The notes below the pieces were generated by a model. That model ran no database searches, was not told the DNA's origin, and was given only the letters and a program-made list of their open reading frames with translations. 64,000 bases of DNA from Virgibacillus proomii (lineage in GTDB: Bacteria > Bacillota > Bacilli > Bacillales > Amphibacillaceae): the NCBI RefSeq assembly GCF_900162615.1, contig NZ_FUFN01000010.1, positions 626,149 through 690,148 on the forward strand, read 5' to 3'. Positions 26,236 to 34,989 of this stretch are shown piece by piece (positions within the stretch are counted from its first letter, which is position 1; every line of letters begins with the position of its first letter). The position numbers were made by a program, and so were the translations under genes.

Positions 26236-27072
26236 ATGAAAGAAGTAAATGGAAACAAACAGGAAATTTTACATGCGCCATTCCTACGCGAGATGATACA
26301 GAATACTTATGATATGTGGCGTCTTGGCTGGGACGAGTTAAATGGTGGAAATATTAGTTATCTGTTAAACGAAAAGGAAGTCATACCTTATTTAAATAAG
26401 GATCAAGTAATTCGGCCCATACAACTAGACTATCCAGTTACTGAACTCGCTGGTAAATACTTTATAGTTACAGGATCGGGGAAATACTTTCGGTTTATTA
26501 AAGATGATCCAGAGGAATCTTTGGGTATATTGCGGATAAGTTCCGATGGAAAAGCGGCTGAACTATTATGGGGACTTGAAGGAAATAGTCAGCCTACCAG
26601 TGAACTTCCATCTCACTTTATGAGCCATATTTCCAGGTTGAAGCAAAATCCTGACCATCGAGTCATTATGCATACGCATACGACAAATCTTATAGCAATG
26701 ACATTTACACATGAATTAGATGAAGTAAATTTCACAAGAACGCTGTGGAAAATGTGTACCGAATGTCTAGTTGTTTTTCCGGAAGGTGTAGGTATTTTAC
26801 CTTGGATGGTACCTGGGACAGATATAATCGGGAAAAAAACCGCTGAAAAAATGAAAGAGTTTCGCTTAGTTATTTGGCCGCATCATGGAATTTTTGGAGC
26901 GGGTAATTCCCTAGCGGAGGCATTTGGATTAATTGAAACAGTGGAGAAGGCGGCGCAAATTTATATGTTAGTTAGTTCCCATCAAGGCGGGATTAAACAG
27001 GATATTACAGACGAACAATTAAGAGATTTAGCGAAGCGATTTGCTGTTACTCCACCTGAGAAGTATTTTTAA
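26236..27072 (+). CDS. rhaD: Rhamnulose-1-phosphate aldolase
   Basis: A 278-residue class II aldolase that splits L-rhamnulose-1-phosphate into dihydroxyacetone phosphate and L-lactaldehyde. Zinc ligands are visible as VIMHTHTTNL (His-x-His) and WPHHGIFGAG. The N-terminal WDELNGGNISYL and YFIVTGSGKYF phosphate-site parts are typical of RhaD. ATG at 26236 is chosen because AAAGGAAGG precedes it; the upstream ATG at 26194 has no site. No lactaldehyde dehydrogenase or reductase gene is adjacent. Confidence 0.94.
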   Translation: MKEVNGNKQEILHAPFLREMIQNTYDMWRLGWDELNGGNISYLLNEKEVIPYLNKDQVIRPIQLDYPVTELAGKYFIVTGSGKYFRFIKDDPEESLGILRISSDGKAAELLWGLEGNSQPTSELPSHFMSHISRLKQNPDHRVIMHTHTTNLIAMTFTHELDEVNFTRTLWKMCTECLVVFPEGVGILPWMVPGTDIIGKKTAEKMKEFRLVIWPHHGIFGAGNSLAEAFGLIETVEKAAQIYMLVSSHQGGIKQDITDEQLRDLAKRFAVTPPEKYF

Positions 27073-27087
27073 AAATAATTCTTTTTA

Positions 27088-27330
27088 CATTAAAGTGCCG
27101 TAAAAACTCCCACTTTAAGAGCTATCGAGAATAATAAGTTTAAGTGGGAGATGACGGCACCTACATACCGGTTGTCCAGATTGACAGGACAAGGAAAGCA
27201 ACGTGAGCGATACATCGGTTTTTCAAGATGAGGAAGCAACGGGAGCAACACATCGCGATTTTTCAAAGACAAGGAAAACTCCGATAGCGATACATCGCCA
27301 ATTTTTCAAGGACATTGCGATCATAGTCAA
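27088..27330 (+). repeat. Diverged mobile repeat element, copy F (CGATTTTTCAAG module)
   Basis: Left side CTTTTTACATTAAAGTGCCGTAAAAACTCCCACTTT pairs with AAGTGGGAGATGACGGCAC, as in copies D and E. Then GTCCAGATTGACAGGACA leads into three degenerate units ending in TCGGTTTTTCAAGATGAGG, TCGCGATTTTTCAAAGAC and TCGCCAATTTTTCAAGGAC, each with GCAAC/GCGATACATCG. The right end is not clear. It lies just downstream of rhaD. Confidence 0.65.
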
Positions 27331-27355
27331 CCACGGTTCTTTGAACACGTACTTA

Positions 27356-27445
27356 TTAGAAAAACTTGGCTTGTCGCCAAGTCCTTAGCGAAAGCCGTAG
27401 TTTTTCTAATACTATAAACCATAAAATTTTATACTTTCCTATAGT
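27356..27445 (-). repeat. 90-bp dispersed repeat (GGCGACAAGCC type), copy 2
   Basis: Reverse complement of the 3933-4022 repeat over its whole length, with the same ends (TATAGGAAAGTATAAAA and AGTTTTTCTAA). It abuts copy F on one side and a terminator on the other. Confidence 0.8.
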
Positions 27446-27449
27446 ATAA

Positions 27450-27492
27450 AAAATGAGCAAAGGGACTTCCTTTGCTCATAAATTTTTTTGCT
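27450..27492. terminator. Hairpin terminator between rhaD and rhaR
   Basis: ATGAGCAAAGG-GACTT-CCTTTGCTCAT followed by AAATTTTTTT. It probably ends the rhamnose operon, so the regulator gene must use its own promoter in 27493-27645. Confidence 0.8.
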
Positions 27493-27657
27493 ATAAAATA
27501 AAGGTAGAAGTATTTAATAAGCTAGCAGTTTCCAAACAATATATGATATCATTTTATAATAATGAAGGAGAAACTTTTTGGCCTTCCAACTTCAATAGAC
27601 TTATTTTGAAATGTATAAAGGATTTTGTTTTATTTTTAGGTAGAAAGTAGGGTTATC

Positions 27658-28437
27658 ATGCTTATAGCGGAAAGGCAGCAAAAAATTGTCAGGATTGTAA
27701 ATGAACGCAAAAGTGTCCGTGTATCAGAATTAAGTGAAATGTTCTCTGTTACAGAGGAGACGATTCGTAGGGATTTAGAGAAACTTGAAAAAGAAAAAAA
27801 GTTATTAAGAAGTCATGGTGGAGCTATAAGTATGAATCCTAATGATTCGCTTGAAATTCCCTATAAAGAACGAGAGATAATAAATGTGGCTGAAAAGCAG
27901 GACATTGCTTTAGAAGCGGTTAAACTTGTAAAAGAAGGAGATAATATTATCCTTGATGCCAGTACAACAGCCTGGTATATGGCGAAAGCTCTGCCTGACT
28001 TACCAATGACCGTACTTACAAATTCTATAAAAGTTGCGATGGAATTAAGTAATAAAAAACAAATCACCGTAATTTCAACAGGGGGAACTTTGCTTGCAAA
28101 ATCTTTATCCTTTGTTGGTCCACTTGCGGAGGCGTCATTAGATAAGTACTATGTAAATAAAGCATTTATATCATGTAAAGGTCTGCATATAAAAAGAGGA
28201 ATTAGCGAATCGGATGAACAGCAGGCAAGAATTAAGAAAAAAATGATTGAAAGCGCCGCAAATGTTTATATGATGCTTGATTATAGCAAGTTAGGCAAAC
28301 AGGCTTTTTCTTTAATAACTGGTATAGAAGATGTAAACTGTATTATTACCGACAGAAAAGCAGATGAGTCATCGGTACAACATTTAAAAGAAAAAGAGCT
28401 GAATGTAATTGTTGCTCCATGTTCTACAGATAGTTAA
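27658..28437 (+). CDS. DeoR-family transcriptional regulator of the rhamnose genes
   Basis: A 259-residue DeoR-type repressor. The N-terminal winged helix reads RQQKIVRIVNERKSVRVSEL and TEETIRRDLEKLEKEKKLLR. The C-terminal DeoR sensor domain has DNIILDASTTAWYMAKAL and GLHIKRGISESDEQQARIKK. Such regulators release DNA on binding a phosphorylated sugar, here probably rhamnulose-1-phosphate (inference). Its position after rhaD and the repeated AAACAAA motifs upstream of rhaM and rhaB fit local control. The ribosome site (TAGGGTTATC) is weak. Often named RhaR in such loci. Confidence 0.88.
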   Translation: MLIAERQQKIVRIVNERKSVRVSELSEMFSVTEETIRRDLEKLEKEKKLLRSHGGAISMNPNDSLEIPYKEREIINVAEKQDIALEAVKLVKEGDNIILDASTTAWYMAKALPDLPMTVLTNSIKVAMELSNKKQITVISTGGTLLAKSLSFVGPLAEASLDKYYVNKAFISCKGLHIKRGISESDEQQARIKKKMIESAANVYMMLDYSKLGKQAFSLITGIEDVNCIITDRKADESSVQHLKEKELNVIVAPCSTDS

Positions 28438-28637
28438 AAAATAATGCCACTTGTATACAGGCAAGGATTTTATGAGAAAATGAAGTGTAGAAGAAATGTG
28501 CATAAAGACACGAATGATATGGCATTTGGAAAAAAATATGTTATATAGATGTTCGAATTAACAAAAGCGAATCAGATAAAATGGTGAATTTTTCTCTGAC
28601 TATATAAGGTGTACGTTATTATGTATTTTCAATAAAA

Positions 28638-28680
28638 AAGAGCTATCGCATTTGCTTAAAACTATTGCGATAGCTCAACT
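28638..28680. terminator. Bidirectional terminator between rhaR and the SDR gene
   Basis: AAAAAAGAGCTATCGCA and TGCGATAGCTC pair around a loop of about 14 bases. T/A runs on each side suit the convergent genes. Confidence 0.82.
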
Positions 28681-28684
28681 TATA

Positions 28685-29407
28685 TTAAAACGGATTGGTA
28701 GCCCATTGTAAGGATTGTTTTATGAAAATACGCGGATGCAATTTTAAGAGGGATACCATATATTCTGCTAAATCTTCGGGTTGCATATACTTGTCGTCGT
28801 TTTTCTCTGCTAATTGATCCCCGAAAGCAAGCTCTGTAGCAACAAGACTTGGATTTAAGGTGAAAACACGAATGTTGTTTTTTCGTACTTCTTGCATAAG
28901 CGCTTCTGTCATACCTTGAATAGCAAATTTAGAAGCACTGTAGGAAGTTGAACCTGCTGTACCCTTTAGTCCGTTGCTGGAAGAGATCATAAGAATATCT
29001 CCTTGATTCTTCTTGATCATTTGTGGCAAGACTGCTCGAGTGACATGATATGTACCGAAAACGTTAACTTCGAGCGTGTGTTTCCATGTATCTGGGTCCA
29101 TATCCAAGAAATTCCCGTAAGCACCAATGGCCGCATTATTAATTAAAATATCTGCAGGTCCAAGGTTGTTTTCCATACTTGTTATTGCTTGATTTACTTG
29201 TTCTGAATGAGCAATATCGGCAACTTTATAGTTTGCTTTCACTCCGTGTGATTCAGCTTCTCTTGCGACAGCCTCCAATTTATTTTTTGTTCGAGCGATT
29301 AAGCCAACATGTACGCCTTCTTGTGCTAAGGCCAGAGCGGTTGCGCGACCAATACCACTGCCAGCGCCTGTAATATAGGCTACTTTCCCTTTTATATCTT
29401 GCCCCAT
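28685..29407 (-). CDS. Short-chain dehydrogenase/reductase
   Basis: A 240-residue classical SDR. Cofactor motif TGAGSGIG is at about residues 14-21, NNAAIGAYG is in the middle, and the catalytic Ser-Tyr-Lys set reads MISSSNG...SYSASK. It resembles the FabG/YueD-like 3-ketoacyl reductase branch, but the substrate is not readable. It is a lone gene, convergent with rhaR. ATG at 29407 follows GGAAAAGAAAGGACG. Confidence 0.85.
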   Translation of the reverse strand: MGQDIKGKVAYITGAGSGIGRATALALAQEGVHVGLIARTKNKLEAVAREAESHGVKANYKVADIAHSEQVNQAITSMENNLGPADILINNAAIGAYGNFLDMDPDTWKHTLEVNVFGTYHVTRAVLPQMIKKNQGDILMISSSNGLKGTAGSTSYSASKFAIQGMTEALMQEVRKNNIRVFTLNPSLVATELAFGDQLAEKNDDKYMQPEDLAEYMVSLLKLHPRIFIKQSLQWATNPF

Positions 29408-29660
29408 TAACGCATCGTCCTTTCTTTTCCCGCCATAAAATTTGGGAAGTGTAAATGATGACTAGATAGACTAAAAAGCATTGGGTACATTTGATTATTT
29501 AACAAAAATTGATTACAAAAAGCAAACATTTTTTGAACTTGTTTAGAAGTTAAAGTTTACTTACATTACTTGTTCTTTAGGAAACTGCATCTGCCTTTAT
29601 ATGAGATGAAATATGGTTAAAAATAGTCTTGCCTAAGCGCTCAAACTTCTCTCTTCTTTC
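29408..29660. other. Spacer upstream of the SDR gene
   Basis: It should carry the SDR promoter on the minus strand. No RNA or gene is visible; a repeat begins near 29660. Confidence 0.3.
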
Positions 29661-29662
29661 TA

Positions 29663-29820
29663 TGATAAGTCAATATCGGCTCGATTCTAAAGGAAGGCCG
29701 ACTAAAAGCGGGCTTATCGCTCAGGCGTCCGGCAATTCCTTTTACAGAGGCATGTTTTCTTTCTCCTGTCAGAAGTTTTAGTTTGGCTAGCCGAGCGCTT
29801 GCGCTTTTGTCCCAACTAAA
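29663..29820 (+). repeat. Family-5 repeat, uninterrupted copy
   Basis: TATGATAAGTCAATATCGGCTCGATTCTAA, CCGACTAAAAGCGGGCTTATCGCTCAGGCGTC, GGCATGTTTTCTTTCTCCTGTCAGAAGT and CCGAGCGCTTGCGCTTTTGT. It matches 20967-21078 plus 21302-21360 and so shows the state without an insertion. A 61-codon open frame on the minus strand here is not a gene. Confidence 0.75.
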
Positions 29821-29830
29821 CAACAAGCAG

Positions 29831-30373
29831 TTAAGTTAATTGCATATTTGTTAGACATGTTGGATCTTCTTCGAATGTAGAAAACTCAGATTTTACTTTT
29901 CTACCATCATGTGTAATAGTGATATTGTATTTTTTGTCTCTAGGTACCCATAAATCAATAAAACCATTGGCTTGTGATTTTAGTTTTTTATCTACGACTA
30001 CATTTCCTTTTTCATCTTTAATATGCACATCAAATTCTTTTTCTACCATTTCACCTTGGCAACCGGTTAAACTGTGAAACGTACAAGGATGTGTTTCATT
30101 CACAAAAGGTGCAATAGATACGAAAAACTCGTCTTTCGGTAATTTATATGTTTTCTCTTTTCCCTCTGAACTGCTAACAATCAGTTCTTGTCCTGTAATG
30201 GAAGCTGAACTTGCTTCTTTTTTACCAGTGCTATAATCTTGTACTAATTCTTTAATATCCGTCGTTTCATCTTTTGTCTGTGACGTTTCTTTTTCTGTAT
30301 CATCGTTACCACATGCAGCCAGAACAACTATCAGAAACAACATCATCACGGTGATAGATTTTTTTAACTTCAT
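29831..30373 (-). CDS. CueP-like copper-binding lipoprotein
   Basis: A 180-residue lipoprotein with signal peptide and lipobox LAAC (Cys21), followed by a charged linker. The conserved core HPCTFHSLTGCQGEM and, near the end, DPTCLTNMQ resemble CueP, a periplasmic copper protein in Salmonella whose three cysteines bind copper. In a Gram-positive cell it would sit on the outer face of the membrane. The copper module csoR-copA-copZ lies 2 kb away. ATG at 30373 has ACGGAGGAAGAAAC before it; the upstream in-frame start is ignored for that reason. Confidence 0.78.
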   Translation of the reverse strand: MKLKKSITVMMLFLIVVLAACGNDDTEKETSQTKDETTDIKELVQDYSTGKKEASSASITGQELIVSSSEGKEKTYKLPKDEFFVSIAPFVNETHPCTFHSLTGCQGEMVEKEFDVHIKDEKGNVVVDKKLKSQANGFIDLWVPRDKKYNITITHDGRKVKSEFSTFEEDPTCLTNMQLT

Positions 30374-30855
30374 TGTTTCTTCCTCCGTTTTTAACAAAGT
30401 ATATCAGAATACTAAGTTATGAATCAATCGGGATGTTAATACTTTAAGAATTTGTCATCTTTTTGGAGAATCTTAACACTTCGTATCTTTGTCAAAACCG
30501 TCTATAGTATTTGAATCAGCTGACATGAAGCAAACGGCTGATTGGATTAGTTGTCATGTCGTTCGTCTTTATAAACGTAGTCCCATGCTTAAGCAAACTT
30601 GTTATGAAAAACATAGTAAATACTATTACGACTTTATCGGTATGACCACTTAATACTTCTTAAGAAAAGTCAAAACTGATCAACAATGTATCGTGAAGTC
30701 TTCATAGGAGAGTTAGAGAAACAATTCAAATGATAAAAAATACTAGCCCCTTCAGACCATAAATTAGGAATATTGTTCATATGAATCCGTCTGTATTATT
30801 TTACGTAAAAAAGTTTAAAAATTATTTGCTTCATATTAATAGAGTATCAACGAAA
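30374..30855. other. Gene-free spacer between the CueP-like gene and bioY
   Basis: About 480 bp. It should contain the minus-strand promoter of the lipoprotein gene. Apart from that I see no gene or known RNA. Confidence 0.35.
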
Positions 30856-30858
30856 AGG

Positions 30859-30911
30859 TATGTTTACCTTGAAAAGTATAAGTTGACAATGTCCTTTTTT
30901 CAAAGTACAAT
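30859..30911 (+). promoter_or_regulatory. bioY promoter with BirA-like operator
   Basis: TTGACA (30883-30888), 17-base spacer, TACAAT (30906-30911) form a good sigma-A promoter. TGTTTAC (30861-30867) and GTTGACA (30882-30888), spaced by 14 bases, resemble the TGTTAAC-N14/15-GTTAACA operator of the biotin repressor BirA. The second half-site overlaps the -35 box, which fits repression when biotin is plentiful. Confidence 0.72.
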
Positions 30912-30969
30912 TCAATCATAAAATACTGAAAATTAAAATAAATAATTCGAAAAAGGAGTCGTAAAGGAA

Positions 30970-31539
30970 ATGGCTTATCAAAGCAAACAACTTCATCTTA
31001 TTCTTAATTGTGCCATCTTTGCAGCAATAACAGCAATTTTAGCGCAAGTAGAAATACCGTTACCGCTAATTCCGATAAGTGGACAAACTTTAGCAGTTGG
31101 AATTACTGCTACCATTCTAGGTAGCAGGCAAGGAGCCTTAGCTATGGTCTGCTATGCTCTAATTGGGGCGGCTGGAATCCCGGTTTTCACTGGTTTTAGT
31201 GGTGGTGCGCATGTTTTAGTTGGACCAACTGGAGGATACATTTTTGGATTTATTGTCACTGCTTATGTAACCGGGCTAATTTTAGAGAAGACAAGCTTTC
31301 ATTTAGTAAATGCCTTAATCGCAAATATTGTAGGCATGGTAATCACTCTAGCATTTGGAACCGTACAATTAAAATTTGTTTTAGATTTCACATGGACTGC
31401 TGCCTTAGCAGCTGGCGTTTATCCATTTATTGTAGTTGGAATAATTAAAGCGGTATTAGCGAGCTGGATCGGTATTACTGTACGAAGACGTTTAGTCCAT
31501 GCCAATCTCATTTTAGAAAAACAGCAAAAGCCAGCATAA
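30970..31539 (+). CDS. bioY: Biotin transporter S-component BioY
   Basis: A 189-residue membrane protein with about six helices. The BioY core is present (PLPLIPISGQTLAVGITATILGS near residue 30, then YALIGAAGIPVFTGFSGG and the glycine-rich GPTGGYIFGFI). It captures biotin and works with the shared ECF energy module encoded elsewhere. AAAAGGAGTCG precedes the ATG. A BirA-like operator sits in the promoter, and no biotin synthesis genes are next to it. Confidence 0.95.
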   Translation: MAYQSKQLHLILNCAIFAAITAILAQVEIPLPLIPISGQTLAVGITATILGSRQGALAMVCYALIGAAGIPVFTGFSGGAHVLVGPTGGYIFGFIVTAYVTGLILEKTSFHLVNALIANIVGMVITLAFGTVQLKFVLDFTWTAALAAGVYPFIVVGIIKAVLASWIGITVRRRLVHANLILEKQQKPA

Positions 31540-31559
31540 ATCTCAAACGGTTAAATAAG

Positions 31560-31690
31560 TTGGGAAGCAATCGAACCGGTTAAGCTTGAGTGCTTTAAAG
31601 TCCAAGTTGGGAGAGAACGCTCCGAAGTTGAAACATATTCTCACTAAGTCAGAAGAAGTCTCTAAATGTAGAACAGTAATGTAGAGAGCA
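31560..31690 (+). repeat. Family-4 repeat units, degenerate
   Basis: AAGTTGGGAGAGAACGCTCCGAAGTTGAAACATATTCTCACTAAGTC and a decayed second unit, related to the array at 10620-10845. Confidence 0.6.
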
Positions 31691-31868
31691 GCATGATATT
31701 GTACATTGAGTCTAAAATTTAAAAATCATGAAAGTTACAAACCTCTCTACGAACGAGAATTTTTTAGGAAATGTTAACTTTTATTAACAATTTGAGTAAA
31801 ATAATTGCAAAACTGAGTTAGTCATGTAATGGTTAATGTTAAGAAATGTTTAGAAGGGGGGGGAAGTG

Positions 31869-32120
31869 ATGAGTGTAGAATTAATTGTATTTCTAGTGAT
31901 TCTATTTATTTTTACGCTTATTGCGACATTACGAATATTTAAGCAGGAAGAAAATAAGTTGAAACAATATGAACAACTAGGGGATACAGTTGAAAATGAG
32001 ATGAATCGCTCAAAAGAGTATGAAACACAGTCGTTAAAGTCCAATTTACCAATCTTAAGTTGGATATATGGGGTTACGATTATATTAGGATTAGCAGCGT
32101 TATTTATTTATATGTTTTAG
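31869..32120 (+). CDS. Small two-helix membrane protein, unknown function
   Basis: An 83-residue protein with a hydrophobic helix at the N terminus (LIVFLVILFIFTLIATL), a charged coiled-coil-like middle (EENKLKQYEQLGDTVENEM) and a second helix at the C terminus. I do not recognise the family. AAGGGGGGGGGAAGTG gives an unusually G-rich ribosome site. It lies upstream of the copper genes but has no visible metal ligands, so a link is unproven. Confidence 0.55.
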   Translation: MSVELIVFLVILFIFTLIATLRIFKQEENKLKQYEQLGDTVENEMNRSKEYETQSLKSNLPILSWIYGVTIILGLAALFIYMF

Positions 32121-32255
32121 CTTTTTTTAAAAAAGTTGGTAAACACGACACATTGACTACTTTTGTGCTGTTATTTATCTAACACATTTACTTTATTTGG
32201 CAAAAATATATTGCTACGACCTTCTCTATTCTTCTTTGTACAGGAGGAACTTAAA

Positions 32256-32342
32256 ATGAATTTCTGGATATTTGTGTTCCAAAAGTTTTTCTTTTTTGTT
32301 GCAAAAAATACTGAAGGGGGGTATAGTATAAGTGTGGGTTAG
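32256..32342 (+). CDS. Possible 28-residue hydrophobic peptide upstream of csoR
   Basis: ATG at 32256 is preceded by AGGAGGAACTTAAA, as good a ribosome site as any in the window. The peptide starts MNFWIFVFQKFFFFVAKN and stops at TAG 32340-32342. Its 3' part overlaps the csoR operator and promoter. It could be a real microprotein, a leader, or the start of a lost gene. Confidence 0.35.
   Translation: MNFWIFVFQKFFFFVAKNTEGGYSISVG
32299..32329 (+). promoter_or_regulatory. csoR-cop promoter with CsoR operator
   Basis: TTGCAA (32299-32304), 17-base spacer, TATAGT (32322-32327). ATACTGAAGGGGGGTATAG lies in the spacer and over the -10 box. It resembles the G-tract pseudo-palindrome bound by CsoR in front of copZA in Bacillus. 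Repression is lifted by Cu(I). Confidence 0.75.
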
Positions 32343-32373
32343 TTAAAACAGAAAAAGTGAGGAGGGTAAATAG

Positions 32374-32676
32374 TTGACAGTTCAAAAGCATGAGCACCCT
32401 GTCACTCCTAGAACAAAAGATGAAATTACAGCAATTACGAACCGGTTAAAGCGAATTGAAGGCCAAGTTCGAGGAATACAGAAAATGGTTGCAGATGATC
32501 GTTACTGCATTGATATTTTAATCCAAATTAGTGCAGTTAATGCAGCTTTGAAAAAAGTTGGTTTTTCTATTGCTGAACGGCATACGAAGCATTGTGTTTC
32601 TTCTGGAATTCAGTCGGGAGAAGGTGATGCAGCAATTGAAGAACTTATGGAAGTGTTAAAACAGCTTTCTAAATAA
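32374..32676 (+). CDS. csoR: Copper-sensing transcriptional repressor CsoR
   Basis: A 100-residue helical repressor of the CsoR/RcnR family. The Cu(I) ligands are at the family positions: Cys45 (DRYCIDIL), His70 and Cys74 (ERHTKHCV). The DNA-facing basic patch NRLKRIEGQVRGIQKM is intact. It starts with TTG after GGAGGGTAAATAG; no ATG is near. It is the first gene of the operon, 12 bp before copA, and has a G-rich operator in its own promoter. Confidence 0.95.
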   Translation: MTVQKHEHPVTPRTKDEITAITNRLKRIEGQVRGIQKMVADDRYCIDILIQISAVNAALKKVGFSIAERHTKHCVSSGIQSGEGDAAIEELMEVLKQLSK

Positions 32677-32688
32677 AGAGGTGATAAC

Positions 32689-34878
32689 ATGCAAGAGCAA
32701 CAAAAAGAGCATATTACAGTTGGCATAACAGGAATGACTTGTGCGACTTGTTCTAATCGAATTGAAAAGGCACTTTCCAACCAAAAAGGTGTCAATCAGG
32801 CTACAGTTAATCTTGCTAATGAAACCGCGGTTATTGAATATCAGCCAGCTTTGGTAGACGAAGAAACATTTGTAAGGCTGGTTGAAAAATTAGGTTATCA
32901 AGCAAAACCAAAGGCTGGAAAAGAAGAAAGACAGACGCATAAGGAAAAACAGTTACAAAAAATGAAGAAAAAGCTGATCATTTCTGCTATTCTTTCCGTC
33001 CCTTTATTAGTCACGATGCTTGACCATTTATTTGGTTTACGTTTACCGGCAATTTTTATGAATCCATGGTTCCAATTTGTGTTGGCAACTCCAGTACAAT
33101 TTATTATTGGTTGGCAGTTTTATGAAGGAGCATATAAAAATCTACGTAATAAATCCGCCAACATGGATGTTTTAGTCGCTTTAGGAACAAGTGCAGCTTA
33201 TTTTTACAGTTTGTATGAAGCAATAAAAACGATTGGAAACCCTGGCTATATGCCGCATCTTTACTTTGAGACAAGTGCTATTTTAATTACACTTATTCTT
33301 TTTGGTAAATATTTAGAAACCAAAGCAAAAAGTAAAACGACAATGGCTATTTCAAAGCTATTGAACTTACAGGCAAAGCAAGCTAGGGTAATTCGAGACG
33401 GTGCTGAAGTGATGATTCCGGTAGAAGACGTGGTACGTGGTGACCGATTAATTGTTAAGCCTGGTGAAAAAATTCCAGTTGATGGCGTTATAGTAAAAGG
33501 GCGGACGTCAGTGGATGAGTCCATGCTTACAGGAGAATCCTTACCAGTAGAAAAAGCTACTGAGGATACTGTAATCGGAGCAACGATGAACAAAAATGGT
33601 ACGATTGAAATGGAAGCAACAAATGTAGGAAAAGATACAGCGCTAGCTTCTATTATTAAAGTTGTAGAAGATGCTCAAGGATCAAAAGCGCCGATTCAGC
33701 GGTTAGCAGATATTATATCCGGCTATTTTGTGCCGATTGTAGTTGCAATCGCGATCTTAACTTTTATTATTTGGATTTCCTTTGTGACGCCTGGTGAGAT
33801 TGAGCCTGCTTTAATGTCTGCAATTGCTGTATTGGTTATTGCCTGCCCATGTGCGCTTGGCTTGGCTACACCTACTTCTATTATGGTTGGAACGGGAAAA
33901 GCAGCGGAACAAGGTATTTTGTTTAAAGGTGGCGAGCACTTAGAGCGTACACATCAGCTTGAAGCGATAGTTTTTGATAAAACAGGGACCATCACGAAAG
34001 GAAAACCGGAAGTTACTGATTTTACCAGCAATGATGGAGTATTACAACTAGTAGCCAGTGCCGAAAAAAGTTCAGAACACCCTCTGGCAGAAGCAATTGT
34101 AGCTTATGCCGTTGAAAAGGATTTGGAACTGTATGATCTGGAAGATTTCCAAGCAATACCTGGCCATGGTATTTCCGCTAGAGTAAATGGCAAAGATATT
34201 CTTGTGGGTACCAGACTGTTAATGAAGAAGTATAATATTGATTATCTGCATGCCGAAAGTGATATTCAAGGATTAGAAGAAGATGGGAAAACAGCCATGT
34301 TAATTGCTGTAAATAATGAATTCCAAGGAATTATTGCAGTGGCGGATACTGTGAAAGAGACTGCCAAAGAGGCGATTCATCAGTTGCAAAGTCAAGGTTT
34401 GGAAGTTATTATGCTAACTGGAGATAATGAACGAACCGCTAAAGCAATAGCAAGACAAGTAGGTATTGATCATGTCATTGCACAAGTTTTACCAGAAGAA
34501 AAAGCAGATAAAGTAAAAATGATTCAAAAAGAAGGAAAGCATGTCGCTATGGTTGGTGATGGAATTAATGACGCACCAGCATTAGCAGTAGCTGATATCG
34601 GAATTGCTATTGGAACGGGTACCGAGGTAGCGATTGAAGCAGCCGATGTAACCATTTTAGGTGGAGAATTACTGCTTATTCCAAAAGCTATAAAAGCTAG
34701 TCAGGCTACCATTAAAAATATCCGCCAAAACCTATTTTGGGCTTTTGCTTACAACACAGCTGGCATTCCGATTGCAGCAGTCGGTCTATTAGCTCCATGG
34801 ATAGCGGGAGCTGCCATGGCATTTAGTTCTGTAAGTGTCGTTTCAAACTCACTACGGTTAAAACGAGTTAAGCTATAG
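32689..34878 (+). CDS. copA: Copper-exporting P1B-type ATPase CopA
   Basis: A 729-residue Cu(I) pump. It has one N-terminal heavy-metal domain with CATC at residues 18-21, eight membrane helices and the translocation motif CPCALGLATPTS. The phosphorylation site DKTGTITKGKPE, SEHPLAEAI with the HP pair, and GDGINDAPALA follow. Many Bacillus CopA proteins have two metal-binding domains (about 800 residues); this one has one. It exports Cu(I) from the cytoplasm, taking it from CopZ. AAAGAGGTGATAAC is the ribosome site. Confidence 0.96.
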   Translation: MQEQQKEHITVGITGMTCATCSNRIEKALSNQKGVNQATVNLANETAVIEYQPALVDEETFVRLVEKLGYQAKPKAGKEERQTHKEKQLQKMKKKLIISAILSVPLLVTMLDHLFGLRLPAIFMNPWFQFVLATPVQFIIGWQFYEGAYKNLRNKSANMDVLVALGTSAAYFYSLYEAIKTIGNPGYMPHLYFETSAILITLILFGKYLETKAKSKTTMAISKLLNLQAKQARVIRDGAEVMIPVEDVVRGDRLIVKPGEKIPVDGVIVKGRTSVDESMLTGESLPVEKATEDTVIGATMNKNGTIEMEATNVGKDTALASIIKVVEDAQGSKAPIQRLADIISGYFVPIVVAIAILTFIIWISFVTPGEIEPALMSAIAVLVIACPCALGLATPTSIMVGTGKAAEQGILFKGGEHLERTHQLEAIVFDKTGTITKGKPEVTDFTSNDGVLQLVASAEKSSEHPLAEAIVAYAVEKDLELYDLEDFQAIPGHGISARVNGKDILVGTRLLMKKYNIDYLHAESDIQGLEEDGKTAMLIAVNNEFQGIIAVADTVKETAKEAIHQLQSQGLEVIMLTGDNERTAKAIARQVGIDHVIAQVLPEEKADKVKMIQKEGKHVAMVGDGINDAPALAVADIGIAIGTGTEVAIEAADVTILGGELLLIPKAIKASQATIKNIRQNLFWAFAYNTAGIPIAAVGLLAPWIAGAAMAFSSVSVVSNSLRLKRVKL

Positions 34879-34989
34879 CGGTTTAAGTCACAGAGAGTCT
34901 GATTTTTGGAATAAACGCTACTAGCTTGAGCTATATAAAGGGTTTAATGTATCACAAATATGTAAAAAATATCGAAAGGGGATTTTTAT

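Noticed and set aside
29641..29826. 61-codon minus-strand protein
   Set aside because: It coincides with a dispersed repeat present in at least two other places; the frame is not kept in those copies.
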